From positions 62,001 to 126,000 of the forward strand of contig JADJAB010000001.1 in assembly GCA_016704435.1 (NCBI GenBank): a stretch of DNA of 64,000 nucleotides, in the 5' to 3' direction. Made by a program: the position numbers and the translations under genes. Below, in pieces: positions 9,256 through 17,868 of the stretch (position 1 is its first letter; the number at the start of each line of letters is the position of its first letter). This stretch comes from Rhodobacter sp. (lineage in GTDB: Bacteria; Pseudomonadota; Alphaproteobacteria; Rhodobacterales; Rhodobacteraceae). The notes beneath the pieces were generated by a model. That model made no database searches, had not been told where the DNA came from, and saw only the letters and a program-made list of their open reading frames with translations.

Positions 9256-10242
9256 TCAGGCCTTTTTCAGGTTCTTGGCCGAAGCCTTGACGGCCGCATA
9301 TTGCCCCGACGGCCGGAAGCGCCACAGGTACTCCGGCAGCACCGCATCCATTGCGGCGGGCTGGATGCCCAGCTCGGCAAAGCCCTTCGCATCCGGCGCC
9401 ACCACGTTGTCGACGCCAAGGCTGTTCAGCTGGTCGCGGGTAAGCATCTTGTTGGTCACCAGACCCAAGGTCACCGCCTCGACCATGTCGAAGCCGAAGG
9501 CCATCACCTTCATGATGAAGGTCGGCACGTTCAGGACCAGCCGCTTGCGCTGGATCACGCCCAGCATCTTCGTCATCAGATCGCGGAAGCTGGCAACCTC
9601 CGGCCCGCCCAGTTCATAGGTGCCCGGCGCGGCCTGGCCCAGAATGCCCTTGACCGCCGCCTGCGCCACGTCATCGACATATACCGGCTGGAACTTCGTC
9701 CCGGCCTTGGCCACCGGCAGCACCGGACCCAGTTGCGCCATGGTGCCAAAGCGGTTGAAGAACCCGTCCTCGGTGCCGAAGATCACCGATGGCCGCAGGA
9801 TCACCGCGCCGGGAAAGGCGGCCTTCACCGCCGCTTCGCCTTCGGCCTTGGTCCGGCCATAGATCGAGGGCGCGTCAATAGCCGCCCCTATCGCCGAGAT
9901 GTGAACCATCTGCCCCACGCCCGTTTCAGCCGCGATCCGGGCGATCCGACCCGGTGCTTCGGCTTGCACGGCGGCAAAGTTGTTCTTCCCGCCGCGCGAA
10001 AAGGTGCCGACGCAGTTCACCACCGCATCCGCCCCCTGCATCACCGCGCGCACGCTTGCATCATCGCGGATGTTGCAGAACACCGGTTCCACCTGGCCGG
10101 GCACGCCGTAGGGCTTGACGAACAGCGCCTCGTTCGGGCGGCGGCAGGCGACCCGCACGCGCCAGCCCTGCTTTGCCATGCGGCGCGCGATATAGCGGCC
10201 CACAAAACCCGCACCGCCATAGATCGTGACCAGCTTGCTCAT
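9256..10242 (-). CDS. NDUFA9-like atypical SDR, NAD(P)-binding
   Basis: 328 residues with an N-terminal Rossmann loop VTIYGGAGFVGRYIARR and later ISAIGA and YGRTKAEGE, which match the atypical short-chain dehydrogenase group related to the complex I subunit NDUFA9. Such proteins are common in Rhodobacterales as 'complex I NDUFA9 subunit family' members. Their reaction is unknown; a structural or quinone-biogenesis role is usually inferred. The start ATG has GGGAG nearby. It reads leftwards ahead of uppP, with only two bases between the SDR stop and the uppP start. Confidence 0.85.
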   Translation of the reverse strand: MSKLVTIYGGAGFVGRYIARRMAKQGWRVRVACRRPNEALFVKPYGVPGQVEPVFCNIRDDASVRAVMQGADAVVNCVGTFSRGGKNNFAAVQAEAPGRIARIAAETGVGQMVHISAIGAAIDAPSIYGRTKAEGEAAVKAAFPGAVILRPSVIFGTEDGFFNRFGTMAQLGPVLPVAKAGTKFQPVYVDDVAQAAVKGILGQAAPGTYELGGPEVASFRDLMTKMLGVIQRKRLVLNVPTFIMKVMAFGFDMVEAVTLGLVTNKMLTRDQLNSLGVDNVVAPDAKGFAELGIQPAAMDAVLPEYLWRFRPSGQYAAVKASAKNLKKA

Positions 10243-10356
10243 CCCAGGGCTCTCCCGTCAGGGCTGTATTTGTTGCCGCGATGAATAGCCCCGCAGAGGG
10301 TTGCCAGCAAGACCAAAGGACTGCGACTAAAATTCCGTCCACCTGTCCGGCCCGTG

Positions 10357-10385
10357 TTGACTTAGCCGATTCCCCCCATTACATC
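10357..10385 (+). promoter_or_regulatory. candidate promoter of tRNA-Leu
   Basis: TTGACT (10357-10362), a 17-base spacer and TACATC (10380-10385) lie 10 bases before the mature tRNA start. The -35 is good and the -10 weak. The position fits a short 5' leader. Confidence 0.5.
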
Positions 10386-10395
10386 GCCCGTCAGT

Positions 10396-10480
10396 GCCCA
10401 GATGGCGGAATTGGTAGACGCACTGGTTTCAGGTACCAGCGCTGCAAGGCGTGGAGGTTCGAGTCCTCTTCTGGGCACCA
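10396..10480 (+). tRNA. tRNA-Leu (anticodon CAG)
   Basis: 85 bases folding as a class II tRNA. The acceptor GCCCAGA pairs with TCTGGGC, followed by discriminator A and an encoded CCA. The anticodon stem CTGGT/ACCAG holds the loop TTCAGGT, giving anticodon CAG, which reads CUG, the main leucine codon in this GC-rich genome. A long variable arm (after ACCAG, around GCGCTGCAAGGCGTG) and the T arm GAGGTTCGAGTCCTC are clear. A terminator follows ten bases downstream, so it is transcribed alone. Confidence 0.97.
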
Positions 10481-10489
10481 CTACCCTGC

Positions 10490-10521
10490 AAGGCCACCCC
10501 CAGGGGTGGCCTTTCGGTTTT
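10490..10521 (+). terminator. rho-independent terminator of tRNA-Leu
   Basis: Ten-base perfect stem AAGGCCACCC / GGGTGGCCTT with a four-base loop CCAG, followed by TTCGGTTTT. It sits directly after the tRNA. Confidence 0.85.
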
Positions 10522-10538
10522 CCGCACCTCAGCCTTGG

Positions 10539-10567
10539 TTGACCGTTCCCGCCCATGGGTCTAATCC
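10539..10567 (+). promoter_or_regulatory. candidate promoter of the rnd-kdsD-lpt run
   Basis: TTGACC (10539-10544), exactly 17 bases, then TAATCC (10562-10567). It lies between the tRNA terminator and the exonuclease start at 10598, so it can serve the whole rnd-kdsD-lptCAB transcript. Confidence 0.6.
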
Positions 10568-10597
10568 GGGCCAGACCCCTGACCGGAAAGTACCCCC

Positions 10598-11212
10598 TTG
10601 GCCATTCACCTGCACCGAAACGACCTGCCCGACGGGCTGACCCTGGGCCCGATCGTTGCCATCGACACCGAGACGATGGGCCTTGACCCCCGCCGCGACC
10701 GGCTGTGCGTGGTGCAACTGTCTGGCGGCGACGGCGAGGCGCATCTGGTGCAGATCGCCATCGGCCAGACAACCGCGCCAAACCTGGAGCGGCTGCTGAC
10801 CGACCCTGCCACGCTGAAGCTGTTCCACTTTGGCCGCTTCGACATCGCCGCGCTGAAACGCGCCTTCGGGGTGACCACCGCGCCGGTCTGGTGCACCAAG
10901 ATCGCGTCGAAGCTGATCCGCACCTTCACCGACCGGCACGGGCTGAAGTATCTTCTGGCCGATCTGGTCGGCGTGGATGTGTCAAAGCAGCAGCAGACCA
11001 GCGACTGGGGTTCCGAAACCCTGACCGAAGCGCAAAGGGAATACGCCGCCTCTGACGTGCTTTACCTGCACGCCCTGAAGGCAGAGCTGGAGGCCCGGCT
11101 GATCCGCGAAAACCGGCTGGAGCTGGCGCAGAAATGCTTCGACTACCTGCCGACGCGGGCCGAGATGGATCTGCTGGGCTGGGGCGACACCAATGACATC
11201 TTCAGCCACTGA
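10598..11212 (+). CDS. rnd: RNase D-like DEDDy 3'-5' exonuclease
   Basis: 204 residues, much shorter than E. coli RNase D (about 375) because the HRDC domains are absent; this short form is usual in alphaproteobacteria. The three DEDDy motifs are present: Exo I VAIDTETMGL, Exo II LFHFGRFDIAAL, Exo III YAASDVLYLHAL. It should trim structured RNA 3' ends in the cytoplasm. The start is TTG at 10598 with GGAAAG upstream. Its 3' end overlaps kdsD by 20 bases, so the two are translationally linked. The precise substrate (tRNA or other RNA) is not shown by the sequence. Confidence 0.92.
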   Translation: MAIHLHRNDLPDGLTLGPIVAIDTETMGLDPRRDRLCVVQLSGGDGEAHLVQIAIGQTTAPNLERLLTDPATLKLFHFGRFDIAALKRAFGVTTAPVWCTKIASKLIRTFTDRHGLKYLLADLVGVDVSKQQQTSDWGSETLTEAQREYAASDVLYLHALKAELEARLIRENRLELAQKCFDYLPTRAEMDLLGWGDTNDIFSH

Positions 11213-12152
11213 CCACCTTGCAGTGGCCCGTCGCGTCATAAGGCGCGAGGCTGAAGCGCTGGTCCTGCTGGCTGACAGCCTGGGCGACAGCTTCGACCGC
11301 GCCGTGACGCTTGTCGGCAAGGCGACCGGCCGGGTCATCGTCTCGGGCATGGGGAAATCCGGCCACATCGCGCGCAAGATCGCCGCCACCCTTGCCTCGA
11401 CCGGCACGCCGGCGCAATTCGTCCACCCGACCGAGGCGAGCCATGGCGATCTGGGCATGGTCACGCCATCGGACGTGCTTCTGGTCCTGTCCAACTCGGG
11501 CGAAACGCCGGAGCTGGCGGATATCGTCGCCCATGCCCGGCGCTTTTCCATCCCGCTGATCGGCGTGGCGGGCAGCGAAGGCTCTACCCTGCTGCGCGAG
11601 GCGGACGTGGCCCTGCTGCTGCCCGCCGCCCCCGAGGCCTGCGAAAAGGGCATCGTCCCCACCACATCGACCACCATGACGCTGGCGCTGGGCGATGCGC
11701 TGGCCATCGCGCTGATGGAACACCGCGCCTTCTCGCCCGACCAGTTCCGCGCCATTCACCCCGGCGGCAAGCTGGGGGCGAAACTGCTGCATGTCGGCGA
11801 CCTGATGCACAGCGACCCGCCCGTGGTGCACGAGGCCAGGCCGATGAGCGAAGCCTTGCTGACCATGACCCGTGCGGGCTTTGGCGTGGTTGGCGTAACC
11901 GACCAGAAGGGCCATCTTGTCGGTATCGTGACCGACGGGGACCTGCGCCGCCACATGGACGGGCTTTTGTCGATGACGGCCGGCCAGGTGATGACACGCG
12001 GCCCCCGCACCGCGCCATCGGGCGATCTGGCGGTGGAGGCACTGGCGCTGATGAACGAACGCAAGATCACCTGCCTTCTGGTCACCGACGAAGCGGGCCG
12101 CCCGACTGGCGTGCTGCACATCCACGACTGCCTGCGCGCGGGCGTGGCCTGA
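11193..12152 (+). CDS. kdsD: D-arabinose 5-phosphate isomerase (KpsF/GutQ family)
   Basis: 319 residues. It interconverts ribulose 5-phosphate and arabinose 5-phosphate, the first step to KDO for the LPS inner core. An N-terminal SIS domain (about 35-170; GRVIVSGMGKSGHIARKIA, HPTEASHGDLGM) is followed by two CBS domains (about 200-319; MHSDPPVV, MTRGPRTAP). The FHPGGKLG-type linker appears as IHPGGKLGAKLL. It overlaps the exonuclease upstream and is followed after one base by lptC, giving a KDO/LPS-export block. A GutQ-like role is less likely given the lpt neighbours. Confidence 0.95.
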   Translation: MTSSATDHLAVARRVIRREAEALVLLADSLGDSFDRAVTLVGKATGRVIVSGMGKSGHIARKIAATLASTGTPAQFVHPTEASHGDLGMVTPSDVLLVLSNSGETPELADIVAHARRFSIPLIGVAGSEGSTLLREADVALLLPAAPEACEKGIVPTTSTTMTLALGDALAIALMEHRAFSPDQFRAIHPGGKLGAKLLHVGDLMHSDPPVVHEARPMSEALLTMTRAGFGVVGVTDQKGHLVGIVTDGDLRRHMDGLLSMTAGQVMTRGPRTAPSGDLAVEALALMNERKITCLLVTDEAGRPTGVLHIHDCLRAGVA

Positions 12153-12153
12153 G

Positions 12154-12762
12154 ATGCGTGTGGCGGGCGCCGATCTTCACAGCCGGTTGGTGGGCTGGCT
12201 GAAAGTGGCTCTGCCGCTGACCGCGCTGGCGATCCTGTCGACACTTTTCCTCCTGGCTGACCGGATCGACCCCGACGCCGCCATTCCCTATGCCGAGGTC
12301 GATGTCGAGGACCTGGCCCGCGATCCGCGGATGTCGGCGCCGGCCTATGCCGGAACCACTTCGGACGGCGCTGGCATCACCCTGTCGGCGGCCGAGGCGC
12401 ATCCGGCCAGCGTCGACCAGAACGCGGTGGCGACCACTGTCCTGGCCTTGGTCGAAACGCCCGACGGGCAGACCACCCAGATCACTGCCACACGGGCCGA
12501 ACTGGATACCACGGCCCAGTTGCTGCGGCTGTCGGAAGGCGTCGATCTGCTCACCGGCGCCGGCTACCGGGTCGAGACCGAGTCGCTTTCGGCCAGTCTG
12601 GATCGCACCCGCATCGAAAGCGCCGCCCCGGTCAAGGTCACGGCGCCGATGGGCGACCTGATCGCGGATGGTTTCACGCTGACCCAGGATCCCGACGATC
12701 CGGCCGCCTATCTTCTGGTTTTCAAGGGCGGGGTGAAGCTGGTATATCAACCCGGCGGCTGA
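12154..12762 (+). CDS. lptC: LPS export protein LptC
   Basis: 202 residues. One membrane anchor at about residues 14-34 (LVGWLKVALPLTALAILSTLFLLA) is followed by a periplasmic beta-jellyroll domain of the LptC type (ARDPRMSAPAYAGTT, ITATRAELDTTAQ, SEGVDLLTGAGYRVETE). LptC takes LPS from LptB2FG and hands it to LptA. Sequence in this family is weakly conserved, so the call relies on both the domain pattern and the position between kdsD and lptA/lptB. It starts one base after the kdsD stop. Confidence 0.93.
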   Translation: MRVAGADLHSRLVGWLKVALPLTALAILSTLFLLADRIDPDAAIPYAEVDVEDLARDPRMSAPAYAGTTSDGAGITLSAAEAHPASVDQNAVATTVLALVETPDGQTTQITATRAELDTTAQLLRLSEGVDLLTGAGYRVETESLSASLDRTRIESAAPVKVTAPMGDLIADGFTLTQDPDDPAAYLLVFKGGVKLVYQPGG

Positions 12763-12784
12763 CCCCGCGATCACAGGCAAGAGC

Positions 12785-13291
12785 ATGGCATTTTTCATTC
12801 GCGCATTGGCAGCCGCCGCAATTCTGGGAACGCTTTGCGGCCCCCTCGCCGCCCCCGTTGCAGCGCAAGAGGCGAAGATCGCCTTTGGTGGCCTGTCGCA
12901 GGACACCAGCCTTCCGGTCGAGGTGCAGGCCGATACGCTGTCGGTCAACAACGCCGACGGCACCGCAGTGTTTGACGGCAACGTGCTGGTCGGCCAGGGC
13001 GAAATGCGCCTGGCAGCCGCCCGCGTTACGGTGGAATACGGCACCGACGGCAAGTCGATCGCGCGGCTGCATGCCACCGGCGGCGTCACCATCGCCAACC
13101 TGGCCGACGCGGCCGAGGCCCGCGAAGCCGTCTATACCATCGACAGCGGCACGATCGTGCTGACCGGCGATGTCTTGCTGACGCAAGGCCAAAGTGCCTT
13201 GTCCGGCCAGAAGCTGACGATCAACCTGAAAGATGGCACCGGGGTGATGGAAGGCCGCGTCTCCACTACCTTCATTCCGGGCGGCAATTGA
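12785..13291 (+). CDS. lptA: LPS transport periplasmic bridge protein LptA
   Basis: 168 residues with a signal peptide (FIRALAAAAILGTLCGPLAAPVAAQ, cut near residue 30) and an OstA/LptA beta-jellyroll: LPVEVQADTLSVNNADGTAVFDGNVLVGQG, then ATGGVTI and GDVLLTQGQSALSGQKL. LptA polymerises across the periplasm to carry LPS from LptC to LptD. The stop shares one base with the lptB start (TGATG). Length and order are normal for Rhodobacterales. Confidence 0.95.
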   Translation: MAFFIRALAAAAILGTLCGPLAAPVAAQEAKIAFGGLSQDTSLPVEVQADTLSVNNADGTAVFDGNVLVGQGEMRLAAARVTVEYGTDGKSIARLHATGGVTIANLADAAEAREAVYTIDSGTIVLTGDVLLTQGQSALSGQKLTINLKDGTGVMEGRVSTTFIPGGN

Positions 13292-14055
13292 TGCCGGAAC
13301 CAAGGCCGGAATTGACCGTGACCGACGGCGCGCAGGGTCTGCAAGTGCGTGCCTTGCGCAAGTCCTACAAGAAGCGCCCCGTCATCCGCGACGTCAGCAT
13401 CGATCTGCACCGCGGCGAGGTGGTGGCGCTGCTGGGGCCCAACGGCTCGGGCAAGACGACCTGTTTCTATGCCATCGCCGGCCTTGTCACCCCCGAGGGC
13501 GGCCAGGTACTGATCGATGGCAAGGATGTGACGGCCCTGCCGATGTATCGCCGCGCCCGGCTGGGCATCGGCTATCTGCCGCAGGAAGTCTCGATCTTCC
13601 GCGGCCTTTCGGTCGAGGACAACATCCTGGCCGTGCTCGAAATCACCCATGACGACCGCCACAAACGGCGCGAGCGGCTGGAAGAACTGCTGAGCGAATT
13701 TTCCATCACCCACCTGCGCCACGCCCAGGCACTGGCGCTTTCGGGCGGCGAACGACGCCGGGTCGAAATCGCCCGTTGTCTGGCGGCCGATCCGAAATAC
13801 CTGCTGCTGGACGAACCCTTTGCCGGGGTGGACCCGATCGCCGTCGCCGAAATCCGTCATCTGGTCCATGAACTCAAGGGTCGCGGCATCGGCGTGCTGA
13901 TCACCGATCACAACGTCCGCGAGACGCTCGACATCATCGACCGCGCCTATATCCTGCACGATGGCAAGGTGTTGATGAGCGGCACGACCGACGAAGTCGT
14001 GCGCGACGAAAAGGTGCGCCGCGTCTATCTGGGCGAGAACTTCCGGATCATTTGA
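13291..14055 (+). CDS. lptB: LPS export ABC transporter ATPase LptB
   Basis: 254 residues. Walker A GPNGSGKTT, Q-loop GYLPQEVSIFRGL, signature LSGGERRRVEIAR, Walker B YLLLDEPFAGVDP and switch H ITDHNVRE are all present and match LptB closely. It powers LPS extraction from the inner membrane with LptFG (not in this window). I start at the ATG at 13291, which overlaps the lptA stop as TGATG; a TTG three bases earlier is less likely. In many proteobacteria rpoN follows lptB; here the next gene is hpf, with no sigma-54 gene between. Confidence 0.97.
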   Translation: MPEPRPELTVTDGAQGLQVRALRKSYKKRPVIRDVSIDLHRGEVVALLGPNGSGKTTCFYAIAGLVTPEGGQVLIDGKDVTALPMYRRARLGIGYLPQEVSIFRGLSVEDNILAVLEITHDDRHKRRERLEELLSEFSITHLRHAQALALSGGERRRVEIARCLAADPKYLLLDEPFAGVDPIAVAEIRHLVHELKGRGIGVLITDHNVRETLDIIDRAYILHDGKVLMSGTTDEVVRDEKVRRVYLGENFRII

Positions 14056-14073
14056 CCGGCCCTGCCGATTCAG

Positions 14074-14102
14074 TTGACAAAACACCTTTGGCAGCCGCCA
14101 AA
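14074..14102 (+). promoter_or_regulatory. candidate hpf promoter with overlapping inverted repeat
   Basis: TTGACA (14074-14079) is a consensus -35. The expected -10 zone is covered by a perfect inverted repeat TTTGGC-AGCC-GCCAAA (14087-14102), which could be an operator. The -10 itself is weak (CCAAAT). Confidence 0.4.
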
Positions 14103-14218
14103 TGCAAGGGATGAGCGCGTCATTTGCACCCCGTTCTCAACCTGTCGTGGCTGCGGCCACTGGCCACTGCATTGCGAACGTGCTCATCTTTACCCGACTC
14201 GGAATGACGGCACCCCAG

Positions 14219-14237
14219 GCATGACGCAACGTCATGC
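14219..14237. repeat. perfect 8-3-8 inverted repeat upstream of hpf
   Basis: GCATGACG-CAA-CGTCATGC, perfect over eight bases per arm, 34 bases before the hpf ATG and 13 bases before the AAGGAG of its ribosome site. It may be a protein-binding palindrome or an mRNA hairpin in the leader. Confidence 0.6.
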
Positions 14238-14270
14238 ACAAGGCCGCCAAAGGCACGCAAAGGAGACATC

Positions 14271-14846
14271 ATGCGCTACCAGATCAGTGGAAAACAGATC
14301 GACATCGGCGAGGCTCTCCAGACCCATGTGAAGGCCGAACTGGGCGAAGTGGTGGACAAGTACGCCCAGCGCCCGACCGAATGCATCGTGGTTTTTTCCA
14401 AGTCGGCGCATGAATTTGTCTGCGAGACGACGCTGCATCTGTCCACGGGCCTCAACGCCCAGGCCAAGGGCCATGCCGCCGAGATCTATGCCGCCTTCGA
14501 AAGCTGCCGCGAAAAGCTGGACAAGCAGATCCGCCGCTACAAGCGCCGCATCCGCAGCTACGGTAGCGATCGCAAGGGGCCGGTTGAATTCGGCGAAGGC
14601 TCCGCGTATATCCTCGCCGCAACCGAGGAGACCGACGAAGCCGAGGCAGACACGCTGCAACCCGTGGTCATCGCCGAGATGGAGACGAAGATCCCTTCGA
14701 TCACCGTCGGCGAGGCCGTGATGCAGCTGGAACTGGCGGGCCAGAAGATGCTGGTCTTCCGCAACGAAGGACATGGGGGCGTGAACGTGGTGTACCGTCG
14801 TGAAGATGGCAACATCGGCTGGATCGACCCTCGCAACAGCAGGTAA
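14271..14846 (+). CDS. hpf: ribosome hibernation promoting factor, long form
   Basis: 191 residues, the long HPF class. The N-terminal S30AE/YfiA domain (about 1-105: MRYQISGKQIDIGEALQ, AQAKGHAAEIYAAFE) binds the 30S decoding region. The C-terminal domain (about 130-191: ITVGEAVMQLELAGQKMLVFRN, NVVYRREDGNIGWIDP) dimerises to form 100S ribosomes. AAGGAG lies six bases before the ATG. It precedes ptsN, as in most proteobacteria, where the pair links starvation to translation. The leader contains two palindromes that may regulate it. Confidence 0.96.
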   Translation: MRYQISGKQIDIGEALQTHVKAELGEVVDKYAQRPTECIVVFSKSAHEFVCETTLHLSTGLNAQAKGHAAEIYAAFESCREKLDKQIRRYKRRIRSYGSDRKGPVEFGEGSAYILAATEETDEAEADTLQPVVIAEMETKIPSITVGEAVMQLELAGQKMLVFRNEGHGGVNVVYRREDGNIGWIDPRNSR

Positions 14847-14884
14847 CAGCGCGCCCCCGCGGCCCGCAGGAACATCGCCACCTC

Positions 14885-15349
14885 ATGGATCTTTCAAAGC
14901 TACTCGTGCCCGGTGCCGTTCGCGTCGTGGGCCAGTTCACTTCCAAGAAGCGGCTGTTCCAGGAACTGGCCGAAATCTCGGCCCAGATTTACGGGATTCA
15001 GGCGGCCTTCGTGGTGGACGGCCTGCAAGAGCGTGAAACGCTGGGGCCGACCGGGGTGGGCCACGGCATCGCCCTGCCGCATGCGCGGCTGGAGGATCTG
15101 GACCGGATTGTCGGGCTGTTCATCCGGCTGGAAAAGCCCTTGGACTATGACAGCGTGGACCGGCAGCCGGTGGACCTGGTCTTCGGCCTGCTGGCGCCCA
15201 AGGATTCCGGCGTCGATCACCTGAAGGCGCTGGCGCTGGTCAGCCGCACGATGCGCGATCCGGGCGTGTTGACCAAGCTGCGGGCCAACACCGACCCGGC
15301 CAAGCTGCACGCGATCCTGACCGAGGCGCGTGCGCCGGCGGCGGCCTGA
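14885..15349 (+). CDS. ptsN: PTS IIA-like nitrogen regulatory protein
   Basis: 154 residues, a normal EIIA-Ntr. The phosphorylated histidine is His66 in GVGHGIALPHARLEDL, and PVDLVFGLLAPKDSGVDHLKAL matches the family. It receives phosphate from the EI-Ntr/NPr chain and modulates nitrogen, potassium and carbon functions rather than importing sugar. It follows hpf by 38 bases and probably shares its transcript. It converges on the hydantoinase gene, 36 bases away. Confidence 0.95.
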   Translation: MDLSKLLVPGAVRVVGQFTSKKRLFQELAEISAQIYGIQAAFVVDGLQERETLGPTGVGHGIALPHARLEDLDRIVGLFIRLEKPLDYDSVDRQPVDLVFGLLAPKDSGVDHLKALALVSRTMRDPGVLTKLRANTDPAKLHAILTEARAPAAA

Positions 15350-15353
15350 AGTT

Positions 15354-15384
15354 GGCCGGCCTAACCGGCCCGCATCGGCCGGCC
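15354..15384. terminator. possible bidirectional terminator between ptsN and the hydantoinase gene
   Basis: GGCCGGCC occurs at 15354-15361 and 15377-15384 in a 36-base convergent gap and can form an eight-base stem with a 15-base loop. There is no T-run, so it is a weak call. Confidence 0.35.
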
Positions 15385-15385
15385 G

Positions 15386-16818
15386 TCAGTCCATCGCCGC
15401 GCCGCCGTGACGCCCGGCCATCGGTGACAGCGCCCGAGGCAGAAACCTGCCCTTGTCCTTGCGGCCCAGGATCTCTCCGCCCTGCATCACCACCTCGCCG
15501 CGCAGGATGGTGGCCTGCGGCCAGCCGGTCACCTCGTAGCCCTCCCAAGGGGTATAGTCGCTGCCATGGTGCATCAGCGCCTGACTGATGGTCACCTTGC
15601 GGTCGGCGTCCCACAGCACCAAATCGGCATCATATCCCGCCGCAATCGAGCCCTTGCCGGTCAGCCCGTAGATGCGGGCGTGGTTGGTCGAGGTCAAGGC
15701 GACGAACTGGTTGGCGGTGATGCGGCCCTTGACCACGCCTTCCGACCACAGGATCGGCATCCTGACCTCGACCCCCGGAATGCCGTTCGGCACCCAGCGA
15801 AAGGCGGTGCGGGCCTTGGGGTTCTTCTTGCCCAACTCGCCCTCGAAGTAGAACGGGCAATGATCGGACGAAAAGGTCTGGAACACGCCGGTCTGAATGC
15901 CGTTCCAGATCGCGTCCCAGCTGGCCCGGTCGCGCGGCGGCGGCGAGCAGACGTATTTGCCCCCCGTCTCGTCCATGTTCAGGCCCTTCAGATCCTCGGC
16001 CGTCAGACTGATATACTGGGTGCAGGTTTCCCCATGTTCTGCATCCCGCGCGACTGTGCCCGGCGGATCTGCTCCATCGCCTCGCGCCCCGAGACATGGA
16101 CGATCATGATCGGCACGCCGGTCAGTTCCGAATGGCTGATCGCGCGGTGCGCGGCCTCACGCTCGACCGACTGGGGGCGCGAGACGGCATGGTAATAGGG
16201 GGCCAGCTTGCCCGCCTTTTCCAGCTTTTCGGTCATGAAGCGGATGGCGTCATAACCCTCGCAATGCACCATCACCAATGCGCCGCATTCTCCGGCGGCA
16301 TCGAACACCTCCAGCAATTCGCGGTCGTTCAGCACCAGATCGTCATAGGTCATGAACACCTTCAGAGAGCTGTAGCCCCCCGCCACCAGCGCCGGCAGTT
16401 CCTGGCCCAGAACAGCCGGAGTGGGATCGGTCAGGATCATGTGAAAGCCGTAGTCGCAGTAGGACTGGCCGTCGGCCTCCTTGTGATAATCCTCGACCGC
16501 CTTGCGCAGCGAGGTGCCGCGTGCCTGCAGGGCAAAGGGCAGGACCGTGGTGTTGCCCCCCGCGATGGCCGAGCGGGTGCCGGACTCGAACCCGTCTGCC
16601 ATGGCCGGGCCGCCAAAGGCGGGCTGCGCCAGGTGGACATGGCTGTCGATCCCGCCGGGCAGAACCAGAAGGCCGCTGGCGTCGACCTCATCCCGGCCCT
16701 TGGGCAGGTCAATGCCGACGGCCATGATCTTGCCTCCGCGGATGCCGACATCGGCCCGCGCCGTATCTGCCGCCGTGACCACCGTGCCGCCGCGCACCAC
16801 AAGATCAAACTGGTCCAT
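15386..16818 (-). pseudogene. dihydropyrimidinase / D-hydantoinase, frameshifted
   Basis: Together the two parts make a full-length (about 477 residues) cyclic-amide hydrolase that opens dihydropyrimidine or hydantoin rings. N-terminal part: metal ligands His60 and His62 (GGIDSHVHLAQPAFG), carboxylated Lys153 (SLKVFMTY), VMVHCEGYD, MIVHVSGREA. C-terminal part: GETCTQYISLTAEDL, YVCSPPPRD, FSSDHCPFYFEG (catalytic Asp). The frame breaks at 16030-16033, where the coding strand reads ATGGGGAAACC; one extra G would restore GMQNMGETCTQ. No stop occurs in the downstream frame. Of three tandem ATGs, the third (16818) is six bases from AAGGAG. It ends the long operon that begins with the binding protein at 24380. 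Confidence 0.88.
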
Positions 16819-16869
16819 CATCATCTCCTTCGGGTTGCTGTACTGGTCGAGGCCTGCTGCGGCATCCGC

Positions 16870-17868
16870 TCAGGCCCCGAAAACTTGCCACGACCGGGCC
16901 AGGGTCGCTGCGTCGATGTTGCGGCCGATCAGCACGATCGTGCCTTCTTCCGGTGCCGGCCCGGCAAGGGCGCTGTCGTCGTCCGGCAGGATCTCTGGCG
17001 GCTGCACCACCCGGCGCACCGATTGCAGCAACAGCCGCCCGGCCGGGGTGCGCACCACACCCTTTACCCGCACCACATCGTCACCCCGCGCATGCAAGAG
17101 CGCCGAAAGCCAGGTCGACAACGCGACCCAGCCGTCGGTCGCCTCGCCCGCACCCCTTTGCCCGACCTCAAGGCGATAGGCGCGGATCGGCGGTGCCTCG
17201 GTCAGCGGCGGCAGGTCGAAGGGCGGGCCTTCATCGGTGGGCAACGGCAACGGCAGGCCCTGTTCCGCCACGCTTATTGAGGCGGCGGGGTTCATTTGGC
17301 GCAGCGTGGACGCCAGGCGCCCCACGGTCACCGGGCCGGCGGCAACCGGTTTGGCGATGATGATTTCATCCGCCGCCTCGACCTGCGCGCGTGCCAGCGG
17401 CTCGGCTGCCAGCTGCGCCGCGCCGTGCAGCGCATCGACCAGCACCAGCGTTTCCGCCACCACCAGCCGCCGCGCCAGAACCGGGTCGGCAGCCAGCCCG
17501 GCCGCCATGGCGCCGGGGTCGGCCAACCCGCTGGTTTCCAGCAATAGCCCGTCGATCTGCCCCGCTTCTGCCCCACTGGCCGCATCGCAAATGTCGCGCA
17601 GCGCGGCGATCAGCGCAGGCAGCCCGTCGCAACAAGCGCAACCACCCGCCAGAACGGTGATCCGCGCTGCACCACCCAGAAGCAGGTTGTCCACCGGGGT
17701 CTCGGCCGCCTCGTTCACCAGGATGTGGTGGCGGGCGAGGCGGCCCTCGTGCAGCTGATGGCGCAGCCAGGTGCTTTTGCCCGCGCCCAGAAAACCGCCC
17801 AGCACGATCAGCGGCAGCCGCCCGTCGCTACGCGGCGCGCCGGGCATCGGACTTTGGCCCTCAGCCAT
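16870..17868 (-). CDS. COG0523 (CobW/P47K) G3E GTPase, putative metallochaperone
   Basis: 332 residues. Walker A GFLGAGKST at 25-33, the diagnostic CxCC motif GGCACC (Cys77, Cys79, Cys80), LLETSGLADPG (Walker B region) and a C-terminal CobW-type domain. COG0523 GTPases insert or deliver zinc, cobalt or iron to target enzymes. It lies between a metal-dependent hydantoinase and a metal-dependent deacetylase, so either could be its client; that is inference. It overlaps the preceding CxxC gene by eight bases. It lacks a long histidine-rich loop. Confidence 0.88.
   Translation of the reverse strand: MAEGQSPMPGAPRSDGRLPLIVLGGFLGAGKSTWLRHQLHEGRLARHHILVNEAAETPVDNLLLGGAARITVLAGGCACCDGLPALIAALRDICDAASGAEAGQIDGLLLETSGLADPGAMAAGLAADPVLARRLVVAETLVLVDALHGAAQLAAEPLARAQVEAADEIIIAKPVAAGPVTVGRLASTLRQMNPAASISVAEQGLPLPLPTDEGPPFDLPPLTEAPPIRAYRLEVGQRGAGEATDGWVALSTWLSALLHARGDDVVRVKGVVRTPAGRLLLQSVRRVVQPPEILPDDDSALAGPAPEEGTIVLIGRNIDAATLARSWQVFGA

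Noticed and set aside
16030..16033. Programmed frameshifting as the reason for the split hydantoinase and the other eight split genes
   Set aside because: None of the break sites shows a heptameric slippery sequence or a following pseudoknot, the directions differ (+1, -1, -2), and nine unrelated families would have to share it. Sequence error or recent mutation is simpler.
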